NCBI GenBank assembly: GCA_017553205.1
Contig: JAFZMV010000145.1
Location: 1-33,741 of the forward strand
Length of the DNA stretch: 33,741 nt
Direction: 5' to 3'
Source: Selenomonadaceae bacterium
GTDB taxonomy: Bacteria; Bacillota; Negativicutes; Selenomonadales; Selenomonadaceae
Shown: piece after piece, positions 8,626 through 16,181 of the stretch
How the letters are laid out: each line of letters begins with the position of its first letter
Numbering within the stretch: the stretch's first letter is position 1
Translations under genes and position numbers: made by a program
The notes under the pieces: model-generated
The model's database searches: none
The model's input: only the letters and a program-made list of their open reading frames with translations
Told to the model about the DNA's origin: nothing

Positions 8626-8829
8626 TTGTTAGAAGCAGCAAAAAAATGCCTGGGATTTTTTGATTACATACTTTTAATCGCGGCAGTTTACATGTTTTCC
8701 CATTTCGACTATTCAAATTTGGATATTGTAGAAATTGTCTACATTGTGTCGTTTACTTTGTGGATTATCATGCTTACGGTAAGAATTTACATAACTTACA
8801 AGGGCAAGGGTGAGAAAGAATTAAAATGA
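8626..8829 (+). CDS. small membrane protein, unknown function
   Basis: The start is placed at TTG 8626, five bases behind GGAGGTGA, giving 67 residues. The open frame reaches back to a GTG at 8611, but that would put the ribosome binding site inside the gene. Two hydrophobic helices (about 12-25 and 36-54 of the shorter form) flank a short polar loop, and the C-terminus is lysine-rich, suggesting a two-pass inner-membrane protein with both ends inside. I know no family for it. It overlaps the following HAD gene by four bases (ATGA), so the two are translationally coupled and probably functionally linked. Confidence 0.7.
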   Translation: MLEAAKKCLGFFDYILLIAAVYMFSHFDYSNLDIVEIVYIVSFTLWIIMLTVRIYITYKGKGEKELK

Positions 8830-9635
8830 GAAAAGCAGTTTTTTTTGACATAGACGGAACAATTTTAGACGCAGTCGGCGGAATTCATGAAATTTCTGAA
8901 AGAGTCCGCACTGCCATGAAAAATCTTCAGAAGGCAGGTCATTTAATTTTTATTGCGACTGGCAGACCGTACGCTTTTCTGCAGAAGGAAATTTTAAATT
9001 TCGGCTTTGATGGTTTTGTGTTGGATAATGGAGCCATTGCGACTGTTGGGGATAAAATTATTTTTGATAAACCAATTCCAAAAAATTTGGTGAAAAAAGT
9101 TCGTGACTTGGCTGTTGAAGGTAATGTCGAATATATTTTTGAAAGTCACCCGTACACTTATTGTGAAAAAGGTTTTACGGCTTTTGAAAATTTTTTCGTA
9201 AGAATTGACGCTAATCTGTCGGAGATTGTCCGCGATTTTGACTTTGATAAAATTTCCGTCTCAAAAATTGAATGTCGTACTGAACGAACAGATACTGAAA
9301 CCGTCGACGAAGTTTATAAAAAAATTTTAGCTGTTCAAGGTCTTACCGGCTGGGCAGATCCCTTTCATTTCAAAACTTTGGAAATTTATTCTGCAGAAGT
9401 TTCAAAGGCAACGGGGATTTTTAAAATCCTCGAATATTTTAACATTCCTGTAGAAAATTCTTTTGCTTTCGGTGACGGAATAAACGATCGCGAAATGATT
9501 TCAAAAGTCGGAACAGGTCTGGCAATGGGGACAGGCAAAGAAGATTTAAAACGCTCTGCAAAATATGTTGTTCCCGGTATCCATGAGGACGGAGTTGCCG
9601 TCGGAATTGAAAAGTATATTCTGGAGGCTGATTGA
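8826..9635 (+). CDS. Cof-type HAD-IIB phosphatase
   Basis: This is a cytoplasmic haloacid dehalogenase-superfamily phosphatase, class IIB. Motif I is DIDGT (residues 8-12), motif II is ATGRP at about 44-48, and the C-terminal motif is FGDGINDREM near 216-225. The family hydrolyses sugar phosphates, flavin phosphates and similar small molecules, and the exact substrate cannot be read from sequence. At 269 residues it has the usual Cof/YidA length. The start overlaps the stop of the small membrane protein by four bases, and the next gene starts on the base after this stop. It is the second gene of a compact run. Confidence 0.9.
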   Translation: MRKAVFFDIDGTILDAVGGIHEISERVRTAMKNLQKAGHLIFIATGRPYAFLQKEILNFGFDGFVLDNGAIATVGDKIIFDKPIPKNLVKKVRDLAVEGNVEYIFESHPYTYCEKGFTAFENFFVRIDANLSEIVRDFDFDKISVSKIECRTERTDTETVDEVYKKILAVQGLTGWADPFHFKTLEIYSAEVSKATGIFKILEYFNIPVENSFAFGDGINDREMISKVGTGLAMGTGKEDLKRSAKYVVPGIHEDGVAVGIEKYILEAD

Positions 9636-10658
9636 ATGAAAAAAATTTTTTTGCCGATTCTTTTGCTGATGATTTTTGTTTTGGGCGGTTGCGGCAGTGC
9701 ATCCGGTGATGAAAAAAATTCTGCCGAAAAAGTTGAGTCTGAAACCGAAACTGCAAACGAAAATAAAAAAGTCAGCGGAGATTTAAAAATTACCATGCTC
9801 AATGTCGGGCAGGGAGATTCAATTTTGATTCAAACTAAATCGCAGAATATTTTAATTGATACTTCCGACACTGACGAAAGAACAAAACTTGTTGACGAAC
9901 TCGACAAAGCGGGCGTTACAACTTTTGACAAAATTATTTTGACTCACCCGCATGCAGATCATATCGGCGGAATTGAAAAACTTCTCAAAGATGAAAAATT
10001 TACCGTCAAAGAAGTTTACGATAACGGAATTGCTGCAAGTTCAAAACTTTATCTCAATTACATGAACGCGATTAAAGCCGACAAAAATATCAAGCATAAA
10101 ACTTTAAAAGCTGGAGATACTGTTGATTTCGGTGACGGCGTGAATTTTGAAGTGCTTTATCCGACAAAAAAACTTGTCGAAGAAGTCAACAGCGGGAAAA
10201 GAAAATCCGATCCGAATAATGAAAGTATTGTCGGGCGACTTGTTTATAAAAATTTTTCTATGATGTTCACGGGAGATGCTGAAAAAGAAGTTGAAAGCAA
10301 TATCTGGGCTGACAACGACGAAAAAAAATTACAGAGTAAAGTTCTGAAAAGCGGACATCATGGAAGTTATACCGCCTCGACCGAAAATTTTTTGAAAGTT
10401 GTTAAGCCGATTTATGTTTTAATTTCTGCGGGAGAACCTACTGACAAACGTGGCGGAAATACTTACGGACATCCGCATGTTGAATCCCTTGAAAATTATT
10501 TGTCTGCAGGAATTTCAAGCAAAAATATTTTCTGGACTTGGAAAAACGGAACAATAACAATTATTTCGGACGGCAAAAATTTTTCTGTCACGCCCGAACA
10601 TAAGGAGGACTGGGTAAAAGAATGGATAGCCGAGAAGAAAAAGAATTCAAAAAAATAA
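9636..10658 (+). CDS. metallo-beta-lactamase-fold lipoprotein, ComEC C-terminal type
   Basis: The first 19 residues are a lipoprotein signal with lipobox LGGC (Cys19), so the protein is tethered outside the cytoplasmic membrane. From about residue 50 it is a metallo-beta-lactamase-fold hydrolase: NVGQGDSILI, the metal-binding HPHADHIGG, TGDAE, and SGHHGSY. This arrangement is that of the free-standing relatives of the ComEC/Rec2 C-terminal nuclease domain. Known ComEC domains act on DNA during uptake; whether this one degrades extracellular nucleic acid is inference. GGAGG lies ahead of the ATG, and the start directly follows the HAD stop. A DUF3006 gene overlaps its 3' end by 37 bases, a frequent partnership. 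Confidence 0.9.
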   Translation: MKKIFLPILLLMIFVLGGCGSASGDEKNSAEKVESETETANENKKVSGDLKITMLNVGQGDSILIQTKSQNILIDTSDTDERTKLVDELDKAGVTTFDKIILTHPHADHIGGIEKLLKDEKFTVKEVYDNGIAASSKLYLNYMNAIKADKNIKHKTLKAGDTVDFGDGVNFEVLYPTKKLVEEVNSGKRKSDPNNESIVGRLVYKNFSMMFTGDAEKEVESNIWADNDEKKLQSKVLKSGHHGSYTASTENFLKVVKPIYVLISAGEPTDKRGGNTYGHPHVESLENYLSAGISSKNIFWTWKNGTITIISDGKNFSVTPEHKEDWVKEWIAEKKKNSKK

Positions 10659-10888
10659 GCGTTTATCTCGACAGAATTGAAGAACTTGAGGACGATTCGG
10701 CAGAGGCTGTCTTACTCGTCGATGAAGGCGGAGAAGAATATTCCGGAGAGTTGGTACTTCCCGCGAAATTTCTGCCTGAAGACGTCGGAGAAGGGGATTA
10801 TTTGATTTTGACTTTAACACGCGACGAAGAAAAAACTAATGCCGCACTTGATACAGCAAGAAATATTTTGAAAGAATTGGAGGAATGA
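10622..10888 (+). CDS. DUF3006 family protein
   Basis: The 88-residue acidic protein has the DUF3006 pattern: a YLDRIE segment at about 15-20, a beta-strand stretch AEAVLLVDEGG, a PAKFLPEDVGEGD turn and a charged helical C-terminus. Its biochemical role is unknown. It begins inside the last 37 bases of the metallo-beta-lactamase gene in another frame, with GGAGG 13 bases before the ATG, and its stop overlaps the region of the amidase start. DUF3006 genes are often found next to ComEC-like metallo-hydrolases, so a regulatory or accessory role for that enzyme is plausible but unproven. Confidence 0.8.
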   Translation: MDSREEKEFKKISVYLDRIEELEDDSAEAVLLVDEGGEEYSGELVLPAKFLPEDVGEGDYLILTLTRDEEKTNAALDTARNILKELEE

Positions 10889-10890
10889 AT

Positions 10891-11928
10891 TTGACTCGAA
10901 AAATTTGTACATGTTTCAGTCTGATGATGATTTTTGCTTTGATGATTTTTTCTACAGCTGCCGCAAAATCCAAAGCAGAACTTACAAATATTAACGCCTA
11001 TGATGTTGACGAAAATAATTTGAGAATTGAAATTGAGTTTAAAGGAAAATTGAATCCCGAAGATTATTTACTTAGTACGAAAGGAAAATTTTTATATGTC
11101 GATTTAAACAACACTGCACCCGGAAGAATCAGCAAAATTGCGGGAAAAAATATTTCTGATGAGATGGTAGAAAAAATTTCTGTCAGCGAATATAAACCGA
11201 ACCAAACAAGATTTGTAGCAAGATTTTCTACGCTGATTAATGAAGATGATTGCGAAATTTCTGTACAGCCCGCAATTAAATCTGAAAAAAAATCTGCACG
11301 AGTTGTAATAGATATTCCTAAAACTATTCAAGAAGATGAAAATTCCGCAGTAACTTTAGGAACAAAAGATAAAGTTGTCGTTATTGATGCAGGTCACGGC
11401 GGTTCTGATAAAGGAGCAGTCGGTCCAAGCGGAGTCACTGAAAAATCTGTAACACTTGCCGTTGCCTTGAAAACTGAAAAACTTTTGACGGAATCGGGAG
11501 CAAAAGTCATAATGACCAGAAAAACTGATGTTGACGTTGCATCACCGAACGCATCTGACGCACAAGAATTACAGTCGCGTGTAAATAAAGCCCCGCCGAA
11601 TTCAGATATTTTTATCAGTATTCACTGCAACGCCTTCACAAATCCAAAATCAAACGGTATGGAAACTTTTTATTTCAGCGGAAGTCCTGCAGGAAAAAAA
11701 CTTGCTCAATTTTTGAATGAAGAACTTTTGAAATATGGCGGCAGACTTAATCGCGGAGTTAAAACTGCAAACTTTTATGTTTTAAAGCGTTCACGCTGTC
11801 CCGCTTCCCTGATTGAGTTGGCTTTTGTAACAAATCCTGAAGAAGAAAAGTTGCTTGCTGACGATGATTATCAAAATAAATTGGCACAGGCAATTTCAAC
11901 CGCTGTAAACAGATACTTTAATAATTAG
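10891..11928 (+). CDS. N-acetylmuramoyl-L-alanine amidase (Amidase_3) with AMIN-like N-terminal domain
   Basis: This zinc amidase cuts the bond between MurNAc and the peptide stem of peptidoglycan. A signal peptide covers about the first 24 residues. An AMIN-like beta-rich wall-targeting domain follows (about 30-140), then the catalytic domain from about 158. Zinc and catalytic positions are visible as DAGHGG, the Glu in TEKSVTL, the His in SIHCNA and the Glu in ELAFVTN. The preferred start is TTG at 10891, seven bases behind GGAGG. An ATG two codons earlier at 10885 overlaps the DUF3006 stop as ATGA but lies only one base from GGAGG. It closes the overlapping run that begins with the small membrane protein. 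Confidence 0.93.
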   Translation: MTRKICTCFSLMMIFALMIFSTAAAKSKAELTNINAYDVDENNLRIEIEFKGKLNPEDYLLSTKGKFLYVDLNNTAPGRISKIAGKNISDEMVEKISVSEYKPNQTRFVARFSTLINEDDCEISVQPAIKSEKKSARVVIDIPKTIQEDENSAVTLGTKDKVVVIDAGHGGSDKGAVGPSGVTEKSVTLAVALKTEKLLTESGAKVIMTRKTDVDVASPNASDAQELQSRVNKAPPNSDIFISIHCNAFTNPKSNGMETFYFSGSPAGKKLAQFLNEELLKYGGRLNRGVKTANFYVLKRSRCPASLIELAFVTNPEEEKLLADDDYQNKLAQAISTAVNRYFNN

Positions 11929-11940
11929 GAATTAGGAATT

Positions 11941-11984
11941 GGGAATGAGGAATGAGAAATTTTAATTTCTAACTCATAATTCCC
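11941..11984. repeat. GGAAT-rich palindromic intergenic repeat, copy 1
   Basis: Just after the amidase stop, an imperfect 21-bp inverted repeat (11941-11961 with 11964-11984, 17 of 21 positions pairing) is separated by two bases. It is preceded by further GGAAT units from 11929. Its sequence resembles two other intergenic spots in this window, near 14390 and 28761. It lacks a T-run after the stem, so it is not a textbook terminator, although it could slow transcription between the amidase and GerMN genes. Confidence 0.7.
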
Positions 11985-12017
11985 GACTTCTCATTGAAAT
12001 TGGAGGATGCATAAAAA

Positions 12018-12620
12018 TTGTTGAAAAAAATTTTATTAACTGCAATGACCGCAGTTTTACTTTTTACTACAGGCTGTGATCCCCAACAACCGCCCGTTGA
12101 TAAACCTGATAAACCGAAACCGGTACAAACCGAAAACACCGATAAAAAAGTTGAACCTGAAACTAAAGAAAAGCCCGCAGAAAAAAAAGATACTGCCCAA
12201 AAATTTCAGACTCAAGAAATAAAAGTTTTCTTCCCTGATGATTCGGGCATGAAATTGGTAGCAGTTGCAAGAACCATAAAATTTGTTGACGAAAGTGAAA
12301 AATATTCTGCTGCTCTCTCCGAACTAATGCAGACACCGAAAGAAGAAGGGCTTACAAATATTTTCCCCAAGCACACGAAAATAAAAAATGTTTCCAGAAT
12401 GGGCGACACGGTTATTGTAGATTTTGACAAAGACATTGCAAAGAATTTTGTCGGCGGTTCAACAGGCGAAGAATTTTTGGTTAATTCGATTGTGAACACT
12501 TTGACAGAATTTAACGAAGTCAATCAAGTCAGATTTTTAATTGACGGAAAAGAAATTGAAACTATCGCGGGGCATATGGATTTAAGCGAACCTGTTAAGA
12601 AAATTGAAAACGAAGAATAA
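12018..12620 (+). CDS. GerMN-domain lipoprotein
   Basis: The N-terminus is a lipoprotein signal with lipobox TTGC (Cys20). A proline- and lysine-rich spacer covers about residues 22-62, then a GerMN domain runs to about 195. Characteristic parts are [10 protein letters not shown], the acidic strand [20 protein letters not shown] and the closing GHMDLSEPV. GerMN domains occur in the spore germination protein GerM and in many non-spore envelope proteins; their ligand is not established. The start is TTG at 12018 (or the adjacent TTG at 12021), 11-14 bases behind GGAGG. It lies after the amidase and the palindromic repeat, a neighbourhood that fits an envelope or cell-wall role. Confidence 0.88.
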   Translation: MLKKILLTAMTAVLLFTTGCDPQQPPVDKPDKPKPVQTENTDKKVEPETKEKPAEKKDTAQKFQTQEIKVFFPDDSGMKLVAVARTIKFVDESEKYSAALSELMQTPKEEGLTNIFPKHTKIKNVSRMGDTVIVDFDKDIAKNFVGGSTGEEFLVNSIVNTLTEFNEVNQVRFLIDGKEIETIAGHMDLSEPVKKIENEE

Positions 12621-12676
12621 ATTTTCAGGATAATAACATTTCAGCATTCCGCGATAAGTTAAAAATATACAAACGA

Positions 12677-12710
12677 AGGGAGCCAGTTGCTGAAGTAAAT
12701 TTTCAGTGGC
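12677..12710 (+). promoter_or_regulatory. hairpin between ribosome binding site and start codon of fhs
   Basis: The only good ribosome binding site before fhs, AGGGAG (12677-12682), is about 36 bases from the ATG at 12719, too far for normal initiation. Between them GCCA (12682-12685) pairs with TGGC (12707-12710), and CTGAA (12690-12694) pairs with TTCAG (12702-12706), leaving a GTTG bulge and a 7-base loop. Folding would bring the ribosome binding site to an effective distance of about 8 bases. The rest of 12621-12718 shows no promoter or riboswitch I can support. Confidence 0.5.
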
Positions 12711-12718
12711 GAAAAATT

Positions 12719-14386
12719 ATGTTGACAGATGTAGAAATTGCCCAACAGGCAAAAATTCAAAATATCGCGGCGATTGCCGAAAAATTAAATTTGACTGCGG
12801 ACGATCTGGAATTTTACGGAAAATTTAAAGCAAAAATTTCTTCGGAAGTTTGGGAGAAAGTTAAAAATAAGCCTGACGGAAAATTGATTTTGATGACGGC
12901 TATTACTCCTACACCTGCAGGCGAAGGAAAAACCACAACTTCTATCGGACTGGCTGACGCTTTTAGTAAGCTCGGCAGAAAAATTTGTTTGGCTCTTCGT
13001 GAACCCAGTTTGGGACCTTGTTTCGGAATTAAAGGCGGAGCAGCCGGCGGAGGTTATGCTCAAGTTGTACCGATGGAAGATATAAACTTGCATTTCACGG
13101 GAGATTTTCATGCAATTACGACGGCTCATAATTTGCTTGCTGCTGTGTTGGATAATCATATTCAGCACGGCAACGAATTAAAAATTGATGTCCGTCGCGT
13201 TGTCTGGAAAAGAGTTTTGGATTTAAATGACAGAGCTTTAAGAAATATTATTGTCGGACTAGGCGGAAAAAATAACGGTGTACCTCGTGAAAGCGGTTTT
13301 GATATTACTGTTGCGTCTGAAATGATGGCGATTTTATGTCTGTCGAAAAATCTTTCCGATTTAAGAAAAAGACTCGGAAAAATTATCGTTGCTTATGATT
13401 TTAGTGGCAAACCTGTCACAGCTGATGATTTAAAAGTTACAGGCTCATTGACTTTGCTTTTAAAAGACGCAATTAAACCTAATTTGGTTCAGACACTTGA
13501 AGGAACTCCCGCATTGATTCATGGAGGACCTTTTGCAAATATTGCTCATGGTTGCAATTCCGTTATCGCCACAAAATACGCTTTAAAACTTGCTGATGTT
13601 GTTGTTACTGAGGCGGGATTCGGTGCGGACTTGGGTGCAGAAAAATTTTTGGATATTAAATGCCGTTTGAATAATTTACAGCCCGACGCGGTTGTTATCG
13701 TCGCAACTGTTCGAGCTTTAAAAATGCATGGCGGAGTTGAGAAAAATAATTTGTCCGAACCGAATTTGTCCGCATTGCAAAAAGGTCTGGAAAATCTTGA
13801 AAAACATATTGAAAATATTCAAGGTTTCGGACTGCCTGCGGTTGTTGCGTTGAATCATTTTCCGACTGATACTGAAGAGGAAATTAAAACTGTTGAAAAA
13901 CTCTGTGCCGAAAAAAATGTTAAGTTTGCTTTGTCGAAAGTTTTTTCGGAAGGCGGAGCGGGCGGAATTGAACTCGCAAAAGCTGTTGAAGAGGCTTTTA
14001 ACGAAAAGAAAAATTTTACGCTGACTTATTCAGATGAAGAAAGCATTACAGAAAAAATTTCTGCCGTCGCCAAAAAAATTTACAGTGCGGACGGTGTGGA
14101 ATATTCTCCCGCCGCAAAAAAACAAATTGCAGAAATTGAGAAACTCGGCTTTAAAAATTTGCCGGTTTGTATTGCAAAAACTCAATATTCACTATCCGAC
14201 GATGAAAAGAAACTCGGCAGACCGAAAAATTTTTTGGTTACTGTCCGCGAAGTGAAAATTTCTGCGGGTGCGGGATTTGTTGTGGTTCTGCTCGGAAGTA
14301 TTCTGACTATGCCCGGACTTCCCAAACGTCCTGCCGCCGAAAAAATTGACATTACCGACGACGGAATTATCAGCGGACTTTTTTAG
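12719..14386 (+). CDS. fhs: formate--tetrahydrofolate ligase
   Basis: Fhs makes 10-formyl-tetrahydrofolate from formate, THF and ATP, feeding purine synthesis and, in acetogens, the methyl branch of the Wood-Ljungdahl pathway. The 555 residues are full length. The ATP-binding P-loop is [12 protein letters not shown] (about 61-72). [19 protein letters not shown] and [15 protein letters not shown] follow, and the C-terminus carries [19 protein letters not shown]. The start at ATG 12719 gives the usual [12 protein letters not shown]-type N-terminus, but no ribosome binding site is adjacent; the nearest is upstream of a hairpin. No other Wood-Ljungdahl gene is nearby, so a general one-carbon role is the safe reading. 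Confidence 0.98.
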   Translation: MLTDVEIAQQAKIQNIAAIAEKLNLTADDLEFYGKFKAKISSEVWEKVKNKPDGKLILMTAITPTPAGEGKTTTSIGLADAFSKLGRKICLALREPSLGPCFGIKGGAAGGGYAQVVPMEDINLHFTGDFHAITTAHNLLAAVLDNHIQHGNELKIDVRRVVWKRVLDLNDRALRNIIVGLGGKNNGVPRESGFDITVASEMMAILCLSKNLSDLRKRLGKIIVAYDFSGKPVTADDLKVTGSLTLLLKDAIKPNLVQTLEGTPALIHGGPFANIAHGCNSVIATKYALKLADVVVTEAGFGADLGAEKFLDIKCRLNNLQPDAVVIVATVRALKMHGGVEKNNLSEPNLSALQKGLENLEKHIENIQGFGLPAVVALNHFPTDTEEEIKTVEKLCAEKNVKFALSKVFSEGGAGGIELAKAVEEAFNEKKNFTLTYSDEESITEKISAVAKKIYSADGVEYSPAAKKQIAEIEKLGFKNLPVCIAKTQYSLSDDEKKLGRPKNFLVTVREVKISAGAGFVVVLLGSILTMPGLPKRPAAEKIDITDDGIISGLF

Positions 14387-14389
14387 TTA

Positions 14390-14445
14390 GGAAGGAGGAA
14401 TGGGGAATGAGGAATTTTAACTCCTAATTCCAAATTCCAAATTCC
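14390..14445. repeat. GGAAT-rich palindromic intergenic repeat, copy 2
   Basis: Between fhs and the DUF2993 gene, several GGAAT or GGAAG units on the left are mirrored by repeated AATTCC units on the right. The inner stem 14404-14416 with 14419-14431 pairs at 11 of 13 positions with a two-base loop, and weaker pairing continues outwards. It belongs with the repeat at 11941-11984 by sequence, two-base loop and placement straight after a stop codon. Confidence 0.65.
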
Positions 14446-14480
14446 AAATTGAATTGATTTCTTTTTGCGGAGGATTTTTG

Positions 14481-15194
14481 ATGAGAAAATTTTTAGTTTT
14501 TATGGCGGGATTGTTTTTAATTCTCGTCGTACTTTTGGAAGTCATTCTGCCGAAAACTTTGTCAAATGTTTTGGAAACGCAAATTACAAATTTAACCGGT
14601 GCTCAAGAAGTTGACTTAGATTTAAGTTCTTCGCCGAATTTGAAAATTGCTGTCGGAAATATTGATAAAATTCATGTCGCCGCAAATCTTGGAAGAATCG
14701 GCGACGTTGATTTTAAAACTTTGACTTTGGACGGAGAAAATATTTCTGTGGACGTTCCGGAAATTCTTTTCCCTTCAGAGAATTTATCTTCTCAGGAACG
14801 CACAAATAAAATTTTAAAATCTGCCGACAAAATCGAAATGCATGGAATTATTACTGCGGAAGATATAAAAAGTTTTATCGCGAAAAAAGTTGATAAATTC
14901 GACAATGCCGAAGTAAATATTTCTCCCGAAGGTGTTGCTGCATCAGGTGAAATAAAAATTATGGGTCGAATGGCTGAAGTTGAAATGGCAGGAACTTTTG
15001 TTGAGGATAACGGGAATATTTATTTTCGCGGCACAAGTTTAAATATAAAAAATTCTCTGCTCCGTCATATTCAGTTGGACAGATTTTTCGGCGACGTGAA
15101 AATTTTGGACGCGGATAAACTTCCTTTAAATTTGAAATATGATTCTGTTGAACTTAGAGAAAATGAAATTCTGATAACCGCAAAAATGAGGTGA
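14481..15194 (+). CDS. DUF2993 (LmeA-like) membrane-anchored protein
   Basis: The start is ATG at 14481 behind GCGGAGGA, giving 237 residues. An open extension to a TTG at 14454 would contain the ribosome binding site. Residues 3-23 form one hydrophobic helix that anchors or exports the protein. The remainder is beta-rich and repetitive in pattern, as expected for DUF2993, with SSPNLKIAVGNIDKIHV near 55 and LDGENISVDV. A mycobacterial member (LmeA) binds lipid-linked mannose intermediates in the periplasm; transfer of that role to this organism is not warranted. It is followed after four bases by the HPr-like gene, whose GAGGTGAG ribosome binding site lies over this stop. Confidence 0.75.
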   Translation: MRKFLVFMAGLFLILVVLLEVILPKTLSNVLETQITNLTGAQEVDLDLSSSPNLKIAVGNIDKIHVAANLGRIGDVDFKTLTLDGENISVDVPEILFPSENLSSQERTNKILKSADKIEMHGIITAEDIKSFIAKKVDKFDNAEVNISPEGVAASGEIKIMGRMAEVEMAGTFVEDNGNIYFRGTSLNIKNSLLRHIQLDRFFGDVKILDADKLPLNLKYDSVELRENEILITAKMR

Positions 15195-15198
15195 GATT

Positions 15199-16137
15199 AT
15201 GCGGGAACACAAAAAAAAATATGTGATGGATTTTGGAAACGGCATAATGATTCAAACGATGGAAGAACTTCATGAAAATTTTAATTTCAAAAAAGTCATG
15301 GAATATTTTAAAAGTCGTCGTTTAGTGGTTTGGCTTGAGGACAGATTTTATTCCGACGAGGCGGACGCAATAAAAGCGTTAAAACCCAACGATCCAAACG
15401 CTCCTCAAAAAATTTGTGCGGCTCTCGGAATTGATTACAGCGAATATGCAGAAGAACTTGACGACCCGGAAACTGTTGCTTGGCGTGCAGAACGCCGCGA
15501 ACGTTTGAAAAAATTCACCGATGACGAAAAAATTATAAAAAAAGTGGACTATGTAGCATTTGATCAGGAAGATTTGGAAGATATTTTGAGAGATCCTTTT
15601 TTGCCGAACATAATTTATTTGTGCAATAATTTTTTCAAATTTCCTTCGGGCATGCTCAGAAAAACAAATTTGACTTATATCGGCTTGGGAAAAGTTTTTG
15701 CAAAAATCGACAGTCAAAAGCAGGTAAATTTTCGCGAATTAAATATTTCTTTTCAAAATATTCGGTTCGTTGCCGATGAACAGGAAATGAAAATGTTGAC
15801 TAAAACTGAAGAAAAAATTTCTGAAGATGTTAAACGTGAGGCAAAAGCCGCCGCAGAATCCAGACTCCCTGCAATCAGAGCAAGTGATACTCAAATGGTT
15901 TTGGCTGATTTTATTCCTTCTGCCGTCATTGCTCAAATTGCAATGCGTTTTAAATCCAGAATATCTGTAAAGCACGAAGGAAAATTTATAGATGCCAAAA
16001 GCGTTAATATGCTGAAAATCAGAGGACTTACCAAAGGCACATGGGTTACTGTCAAAGCGGAAGGCTTTGACGCGGAAGAGGCAGTTAAAACTTTTAATGA
16101 ACTTTGGTTGAAAGGCTGGCAGAAAAATCATCAGTAA
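15199..16137 (+). CDS. multi-domain protein with a C-terminal HPr-like domain lacking the active-site histidine
   Basis: Three parts can be seen in 312 residues. Residues 8-80 contain EELHENF, then FKSRRLVVWLEDRFYSDEAD, then a KICAALGI segment, a module I believe recurs in related anaerobes but cannot name. The middle (about 100-225) is mixed, with IIYLCNNFF and TYIGLGKVF. From about 230 to 305 the protein aligns with the phosphocarrier HPr: FIPSAVIAQIAMRF, GKFIDAKSV and GTWVTVKAEGFDAEEAV. The residue matching HPr His15 is Asp237 and that matching Arg17 is Ile, while the Ser46 equivalent, Ser268, is kept. It is therefore not a normal PTS carrier. The ATG at 15199 has GAGGTGAG upstream. Function is unknown; a regulatory or binding role is inference. 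Confidence 0.75.
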   Translation: MREHKKKYVMDFGNGIMIQTMEELHENFNFKKVMEYFKSRRLVVWLEDRFYSDEADAIKALKPNDPNAPQKICAALGIDYSEYAEELDDPETVAWRAERRERLKKFTDDEKIIKKVDYVAFDQEDLEDILRDPFLPNIIYLCNNFFKFPSGMLRKTNLTYIGLGKVFAKIDSQKQVNFRELNISFQNIRFVADEQEMKMLTKTEEKISEDVKREAKAAAESRLPAIRASDTQMVLADFIPSAVIAQIAMRFKSRISVKHEGKFIDAKSVNMLKIRGLTKGTWVTVKAEGFDAEEAVKTFNELWLKGWQKNHQ

Positions 16138-16181
16138 CAGGCGGAAACTTTTTTTATAAAATTTTATACGAGGTGAGAATT

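Noticed and set aside
12621-12718. A folate-type (THF or ZTP) riboswitch before fhs
   Set aside because: The 98-base leader holds a single hairpin, but neither the conserved pseudoknot arms nor the core sequences of those riboswitches can be found.
12785-13168. A 127-codon minus-strand open frame inside fhs
   Set aside because: It is antisense to a certain gene, shows no ribosome binding site or family resemblance, and follows from the base composition.
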